The notes under the pieces were generated by a model. It did no database searches. It was not told the DNA's origin and worked only from the letters and a program-made list of their open reading frames with translations. DNA of 20,407 nt from JAXGTD01 sp040775095. GTDB taxonomy: Bacteria; Pseudomonadota; Gammaproteobacteria; Chromatiales; Chromatiaceae. Within the stretch, counting starts at the first letter, position 1. Every line of letters starts with the position of its first letter. Positions 14,281 through 20,407 of this stretch are shown here, in pieces. The DNA lies in the NCBI GenBank assembly GCA_040775095.1, contig JAXGTD010000075.1, positions 1-20,407 of the forward strand. The letters are read 5' to 3'. The position numbers were made by a program, and so were the translations under genes.

Positions 14281-16503
14281 TCAGTCCTGGGGTTTGCGCC
14301 AAGTGTACTTGTCGTCGCGCCGCTGACGGTCGGACGGGGCCGAGCGGCGGTGGCGGTCGTCACCGCGGCCGCTTGGCGCACCCCGAGCCCCGCCGGGCGG
14401 GCCGGCCGGCCTACCGCCCGGACGGCCCGCCCGCGCCGAGTCCCGCGACGGGCGGTCCGCGCGATCACCACGCGGGCGCTGGTCGGAGGCCGGCCCGAAT
14501 CGCTGATCGGGTCGCTGGTCCGGTCGCCGGTCGGGGCGTTGGCTCGGCGGCCGCTCGGCCCGATAGGCGTTGCCGCCGCGCGGTTGTTCCAGGCTGCTGA
14601 TGCGCAGTGCCTGGCCACAGACGTAGACCCGTTTGAGGTGCTGGAAGATCTCCTTCGGCATCCCCGCGGGGAGATCCACGACCGAGTGGTCGTCCTGGAT
14701 GTCGATGCGTCCGATGTAGCGTCCCTCGAGCCCGGCCTCATTGGCGATGGCGCCGACGATCTCACGCGGCGTGACGCCGTCGCGGTGGCCGACCTCGATG
14801 CGATAGCTTGCCAGGTCGGCCCCATCCGGTCCGCCGCGCGCTGGCCGCGGCGGGCGATCCTGGCGCTGGCCGTCCGCATAACCGCTGGGCCGCTCCTGGC
14901 GATCGCCGCGCCGCGGTCGCTCCGCCTGGCCGGCTCGGTCGTCGCGGCTCTTCCAGCCGCGCTCGCCTCGATCTGATCGCTCAAGGCGTTCGCGTCGATC
15001 CGGCTGCTCGCGGCGTGGCGGGCGAGAGGGCACTTCGGCCACCTCCAATGGACGTTCCCGTTGCAGCTGGAAGGTCAGCGCGGCGGCGATATCCATCAGG
15101 TCGAGCTCTTGCTCCTTGGCCAGCTTCGCCACCAGCCGGTAGAAGAAGTCGAGATCCTGCTCGGCCATGGTCTTGCGCAGGTCTTCGATGAATCGGTCGA
15201 TCCGTGAGGCGCTGAGCTGCGCCGCCGAGGGCGGCTCCATCGCGGGCACGTTGCAGCGAATGGTGCGCTCGATCGCGCGCAGCATGCCGCGCTCGCGCGG
15301 CTCGACCAGCAGGATGGCCCGCCCGGTGCGCCCAGCCCGCCCGGTGCGACCGATGCGGTGCACGTAGGCCGAGGGATCGGTGGGGATATCGTAGTTCACG
15401 ACGTGGCTGATGCGCTCCACGTCCAGGCCGCGGGCGGCCACATCGGTGGCGACGGCGATGTCGAGCAGCCCGTCCTTGAGCCGGCCGACGGTTCGCTCGC
15501 GCATCTCTTGATTCATGTCGCCATTGAGGGGCTCGGCGGCGAATCCGTGTGCCTTGAGCTTGTCGGCGAGCTCGGTGGTGGCGTTCTTCGTGCGCACGAA
15601 GATCACCATGGCGTCGAAGGGCTCCATCTCGAGGATGCGCGTGAGCACGTCGAGCTTGTGGAAGCGGGTCACCACGCAATGGCGCTGCTCGATGGTTGCG
15701 ACGGTCTCGGTCGCGGCCCGCACGCGGATCTCCACCGGATCGTGCATGCGCTTGCGCGCGACCCGCTTGATGGGATCGGGCATGGTCGCCGAGAACAGCG
15801 CCGTCTGCATCCCCTCGGGGCAGTGCTCGAAGACCCAGTCGATGTCCTCGGCGAAGCCCATGTTGAGCATCTCATCGGCCTCGTCCAGTACCAGGGTGCG
15901 CAGCCCCTCGAGCGAGAGCGTGCCGCGGCGCATGTGGTCCATCACCCGTCCGGGTGTACCGACGATGACCTGTGGCCTGCGCCGCAGCTGGCGGTTCTGG
16001 AGGCTATAGCTCTGCCCGCCATAGATCGGCAGGACGTGGAAGTCGCGCATGTGCTGGGCATAGCCCTGCAAGGCCTCGGCCACCTGCAGCGCGAGCTCCC
16101 GGGTCGGTGTCAGCACCAGGACCTGGGGGTGCTCGGTGTTCCCGTCGGTGTCGATGCGGGTTAGAAGCGGTAGCGCGAAGGCCGCCGTCTTGCCGGTACC
16201 GGTCTGGGCCTGGCCGAGCAGGTCGCGCCCTTGCAGCAGATGCGGGATACACTCCATCTGGACCGCCGTGGGCTGCTCGTAGCCCATGTCGACGATGGCC
16301 CGCGACACCGCTGGCGAGAGGCCGAGGGAGGCGAAACCCGTGGCGCCCCCTGCTGTTTCCCGCGGCCCGTCCTGCGCGGTCTGCACGTCAGTTGGGGCCG
16401 CCCCGGGCGGGGCATCCGCGGCGCAGTGGGCGACGGGGCCGTCGTCGGTGCGCGCGTCCGCGCTGGGATCAGACTCAATGCGTGTGTTGGCTGGGGTGTC
16501 CAT
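14281..16503 (-). CDS. deaD: DEAD-box RNA helicase, DeaD/CsdA type
   Basis: A 740-residue ATP-dependent RNA helicase, in E. coli needed for ribosome assembly and mRNA decay in the cold. After a low-complexity leader (1-55) come the Q motif (FASLGLSPAVSRAIVDMGYEQPTAVQ, about 57-82), Walker A AQTGTGKT (98-105), PTRELA (133-138), DEAD (207-210), SAT (238-240), and the C-terminal helicase half with VATDVAARGLDV and HRIGRTGRAGRTG. Residues about 565-638 form a DbpA-type RNA-binding domain (YRIEVGHRDGVTPREIVGAIA), which marks DeaD over RhlE or SrmB. The tail is Arg/Gly/Asp-rich, with short RPDQ repeats. The ATG at 16503 is preferred over one 36 bases upstream because GAGG lies seven bases before it. 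It is longer than E. coli DeaD (629), owing to disordered ends. Monocistronic, with the promoter described at 16604-16631. Confidence 0.96.
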   Translation of the reverse strand: MDTPANTRIESDPSADARTDDGPVAHCAADAPPGAAPTDVQTAQDGPRETAGGATGFASLGLSPAVSRAIVDMGYEQPTAVQMECIPHLLQGRDLLGQAQTGTGKTAAFALPLLTRIDTDGNTEHPQVLVLTPTRELALQVAEALQGYAQHMRDFHVLPIYGGQSYSLQNRQLRRRPQVIVGTPGRVMDHMRRGTLSLEGLRTLVLDEADEMLNMGFAEDIDWVFEHCPEGMQTALFSATMPDPIKRVARKRMHDPVEIRVRAATETVATIEQRHCVVTRFHKLDVLTRILEMEPFDAMVIFVRTKNATTELADKLKAHGFAAEPLNGDMNQEMRERTVGRLKDGLLDIAVATDVAARGLDVERISHVVNYDIPTDPSAYVHRIGRTGRAGRTGRAILLVEPRERGMLRAIERTIRCNVPAMEPPSAAQLSASRIDRFIEDLRKTMAEQDLDFFYRLVAKLAKEQELDLMDIAAALTFQLQRERPLEVAEVPSRPPRREQPDRRERLERSDRGERGWKSRDDRAGQAERPRRGDRQERPSGYADGQRQDRPPRPARGGPDGADLASYRIEVGHRDGVTPREIVGAIANEAGLEGRYIGRIDIQDDHSVVDLPAGMPKEIFQHLKRVYVCGQALRISSLEQPRGGNAYRAERPPSQRPDRRPDQRPDQRFGPASDQRPRGDRADRPSRDSARAGRPGGRPAGPPGGARGAPSGRGDDRHRRSAPSDRQRRDDKYTWRKPQD

Positions 16504-16980
16504 TGGAGGACCTCGGGGGGGCGGCAGGGACGCGCTCATGCGGGCCGCCGGGATGGCGGGACGGTAATCGCGAGACAGCCGAATAGTATCCGCCTTGTTG
16601 GTGCGAATAGCAAGTCAGCGGCGTCTGTCAAGTGCTTTTTTTTGCCATCCTGGCACGCGTGGAACAGTCCATCACGGGGCGCGGCGCCGACGGCGTGGTC
16701 GGTACGGGGTTTCGCTTGCGCCCTCTGCTACCGCTCCTGCTGTGCCGGTGCGACTACGCCAGCTCTTCCGGGGCGGCAGCAGCCGGACCCCGGTGCTGGA
16801 TTCCGATGCCCCCGACGGCTGTTGCCGAAGCGGGCGAAGAACGATGGTCTGGCGACCCGGGGTGGTGACCTACCGGCCCTGTCGCCTGTACCAGTGAAAC
16901 GCTGATTTGATTCATCCATGGCGGAAATCAGTGGCGCTCTTCACGGTTGGCCGGGGCCGGAATCCCTGCCGGCGCGCCGA
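16504..16980. other. Intergenic region upstream of deaD
   Basis: The left quarter is the deaD leader and promoter (listed separately). The remainder (about 16650-16980) lies past the stop of the YebG-like gene on the minus strand and shows no gene with credible coding character. GCCGG/CCGGC inverted sequences near 16955-16975 could end the ygiQ-yebG transcript, but no T-run follows. Confidence 0.4.
16604..16643 (-). promoter_or_regulatory. Probable sigma-70 promoter of deaD with A-tract
   Basis: On the minus strand a perfect -35 TTGACA (16631-16626) is followed, after 16 bases, by TATTCG (16609-16604), a partial -10 (three of six bases). Eight A residues (16643-16636) lie just upstream of the -35 box, like an UP element. 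Transcription would start near 16597 and give a leader of about 94 nt. The helicase gene is the only candidate target. Confidence 0.5.
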
Positions 16981-17298
16981 TCATCCCGCCGCCTTCAGCC
17001 GCGCGACGTTCTGCGCGGCAGCCCCCTGGTCGGCGTCGCTGGCGGCATCGACGGCCCGCTCCGGCTCCTTGCCCTTCAAAACGCGTTCGACATTGCGGGC
17101 ATTGCGTGCCAGGTAGATGGTCAGCTCCTCGAGCTGGCCCTCGGGCAGATCGGGTAGGACGCTGTCGTCGCGCAGGAGTTGCGCCAGCCTGTCCGCGACC
17201 TCCAAGGCCTTGTCATAGGCGTCTGCCGCCTTCTTGTCTGTGGTCCGCAAACGCTCGACTCCGTTGTTGTCTTTGACGATGTATTCGATCTCGATCAA
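16981..17298 (-). CDS. yebG: YebG-family small protein
   Basis: A 105-residue small cytoplasmic protein similar along its length to E. coli YebG (96 residues), which is induced by DNA damage under LexA control but has no assigned biochemical role. The visible likeness is EIEYIVKDNNGVE at the start, then KKAADAYDKALEVADRLAQLL (E. coli: KKEADAYDKMLDTADLLDTWL) and a helix EELTIYLARNARNVERVLKGK. The start is taken as TTG at 17298, since GGAG lies nine bases upstream and the family sequence begins there. An ATG at 17349 would add 17 unrelated residues. The C-terminal 25 residues are Ala/Asp-rich and variable. It lies 61 bases after ygiQ on the same strand and is probably cotranscribed. No CTGT-N8-ACAG LexA box is seen in the 70 bases upstream, so SOS control is not supported here. 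Confidence 0.8.
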   Translation of the reverse strand: MIEIEYIVKDNNGVERLRTTDKKAADAYDKALEVADRLAQLLRDDSVLPDLPEGQLEELTIYLARNARNVERVLKGKEPERAVDAASDADQGAAAQNVARLKAAG

Positions 17299-17359
17299 GA
17301 TGCTTTGCTCCGGTGTTTGGATCGTGGCGCCGGCCCATGCGCCACGCATTTTGCCCTGG

Positions 17360-19588
<2,229 letters not shown>

Positions 19589-19660
19589 GGCCGATGGTCC
19601 GGACGGGGTAGGATCCGGCATTGTAGACCGGCGCGCCCGGAATCGGTCGAGGCGGATGGC

Positions 19661-20266
19661 TCAGCCGAGCAGGGCCTGCTCCAGGGCGTTGAGATCCATG
19701 GCCCCCAGATAGGCCTCGAGCGCGGCCCGGTCGGCACCGTTGCTGCCCTCGATCTGCAGCATGATCCGGGTGCCGATCATCAGCGAGATCTTGGTGTTGC
19801 CCGCCTCGTCGTTCTGCAGCAGGCCACGGAAGCCGGAGTAGCTGTAGGCACTGCTCCCGGGGTCGGCCTGCATCAGCATTGGCGTGGACATCAGGATGCT
19901 CATCATCGACATCAGGGGTGAATCGGCGGTCACGCTAATGCGCACCTGCGCATCGCTGTCGTCTTTGCGATAGGCGCGGGTCAGGTTGGTGCCGGCGATC
20001 ATCGCGGCCAGTCCGCCTGCCTGTGCTGTTGGCGCCTCCGCGCTCCAGCCGGGCAGCGGGTCGGGCAGGACCTTGAGCTGCTCGGCGGTGATCTGCTCCT
20101 CGATCTGGGTCACGGCGAACTGCAGGGCCTGAATGGCGACGCGGCGCTCGCCGGATTCGTAGGCACGGCGCGCGGCGTCCATCTGGTCGGTGACCGGGTC
20201 CGCGGCCGCGGCTGCCGAAGCGATCAGGGTCATCACGAGCGCGGATCTGACAAGGGCTGGTGTCAT
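19661..20266 (-). CDS. Exported protein of unknown function
   Basis: A 201-residue protein that I cannot assign to a named family. A signal peptide (about residues 1-22, TPALVRSALVMTLIASAAAAA) suggests the periplasm. The mature part opens with a helical, tetratricopeptide-like stretch (MDAARRAYESGERRVAIQALQFAVTQI), then LPDPLPGWSAEAPT. A notable Met/Ser-rich segment follows (SPLMSMMSILMSTPMLM, about 115-131), and the protein ends with an alpha/beta part (KISLMIGTRIMLQIEGS). Two ATGs compete, at 20272 and 20266; the second is preferred because GGAA lies eight bases before it but only two before the first. It is 70 bases upstream of ygiQ on the same strand and could be cotranscribed with it; a regulatory link is not visible. 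The Met-rich segment might bind copper, but no other metal-site evidence exists. Confidence 0.75.
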   Translation of the reverse strand: MTPALVRSALVMTLIASAAAAADPVTDQMDAARRAYESGERRVAIQALQFAVTQIEEQITAEQLKVLPDPLPGWSAEAPTAQAGGLAAMIAGTNLTRAYRKDDSDAQVRISVTADSPLMSMMSILMSTPMLMQADPGSSAYSYSGFRGLLQNDEAGNTKISLMIGTRIMLQIEGSNGADRAALEAYLGAMDLNALEQALLG

Positions 20267-20308
20267 GTTCATGCTTCCGTGTGGGCGCCGCGCGAGCGGC
20301 GGTGTAGG

Positions 20309-20407
20309 TCAGGCCATCGCCGCGCGGATGACGGCGCTGGCCGTCTGGCGACGGCGTCTTCGGCCATCTCCGTGCGCCGCACCTGGTCCATCGCCTCGAT
20401 CGCCATC
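20309..20407 (-). pseudogene. C-terminal end of a gene with an apparent frameshift
   Basis: From the window edge the frame starting at 20406 reads MAIEAMDQVRRTEMAEDAVA with G or C in nearly every third position, typical of coding DNA here. It then turns into AGA, CCA, TCA and CGA codons. The next frame (codons counted from 20407) is poor before about 20347 and then reads QTASAVIRAAMA and stop (TGA, 20311-20309), again with G/C third positions throughout. Joining the two at about 20345-20350 restores one coding stretch, so a single C seems missing. This is either a real frameshift or an assembly error. The join leaves a 43-base gap to the exported-protein gene. The family cannot be recognised. 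Confidence 0.5.

Noticed and set aside
14330..14580. Short repeated RPDQ-like units near the deaD 3' end, considered as a DNA repeat or array
   Set aside because: They encode the disordered Arg-rich helicase tail, vary in length and have no spacer structure. Not a CRISPR array.
19603..19618. TGGTCCGGACGGGGTA upstream of ygiQ as a third copy of the 17-nt repeat
   Set aside because: It has three mismatches to the reverse complement and lacks the flanking pairing; it is too weak to count.

Overview
The window is GC-rich DNA from a gammaproteobacterium. The block rne <- | -> rluC - HAD hydrolase - sppA, together with ygiQ, a yebG-like gene and a deaD-type helicase, is typical of Gammaproteobacteria. 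Protein sequence and base composition would fit a purple sulfur bacterium or a relative (Chromatiales), but that rank is an inference. No tRNA, rRNA, CRISPR array, insertion sequence or phage gene is visible.

Layout. (a) 1-95: the N-terminus of a membrane protein that leaves the window. (b) 581-1636: an AraC-family regulator. (c) 1940-5155, minus strand: a compact three-gene unit (sulfotransferase, then GT4 glycosyltransferase, then DUF2334/polysaccharide-deacetylase-like protein), ending at a hairpin. It looks like a surface-glycan or glycolipid tailoring operon and is the least generic biology here. (d) 5554-8895: RNase E with a long disordered tail. Its leader holds a strong bulged hairpin that could serve RNase E autoregulation. 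(e) 9483-12165, plus strand: rluC, a HAD phosphatase and an S49 signal-peptide-peptidase-type protease, with both junctions overlapping (ATGA and TGATG). (f) 12316-13677, minus: a secreted protein with seven HAF-type repeats and a C-terminal PKD domain, preceded by about 600 bp without genes but with several hairpins. (g) 14281-16503, minus: a DeaD/CsdA-like RNA helicase with a recognisable promoter. (h) 16981-19588, minus: ygiQ (radical SAM) followed by a YebG-like small protein with a probable TTG start. (i) 19661-20266, minus: an exported protein of unknown function. (j) 20309-20407: the end of another gene whose reading frame appears to be shifted by one base.

Most of the window is housekeeping RNA metabolism (RNase E, RluC, DeaD) and envelope functions. 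I found no convincing undescribed defence or mobile system. The points most worth a second look are the sulfotransferase/GT4/deacetylase operon, the rne leader hairpin, a 17-nt sequence shared by two distant intergenic regions, a possible orphan plus-strand transcript near 13.7-13.85 kb, and the frame shift at the right edge.
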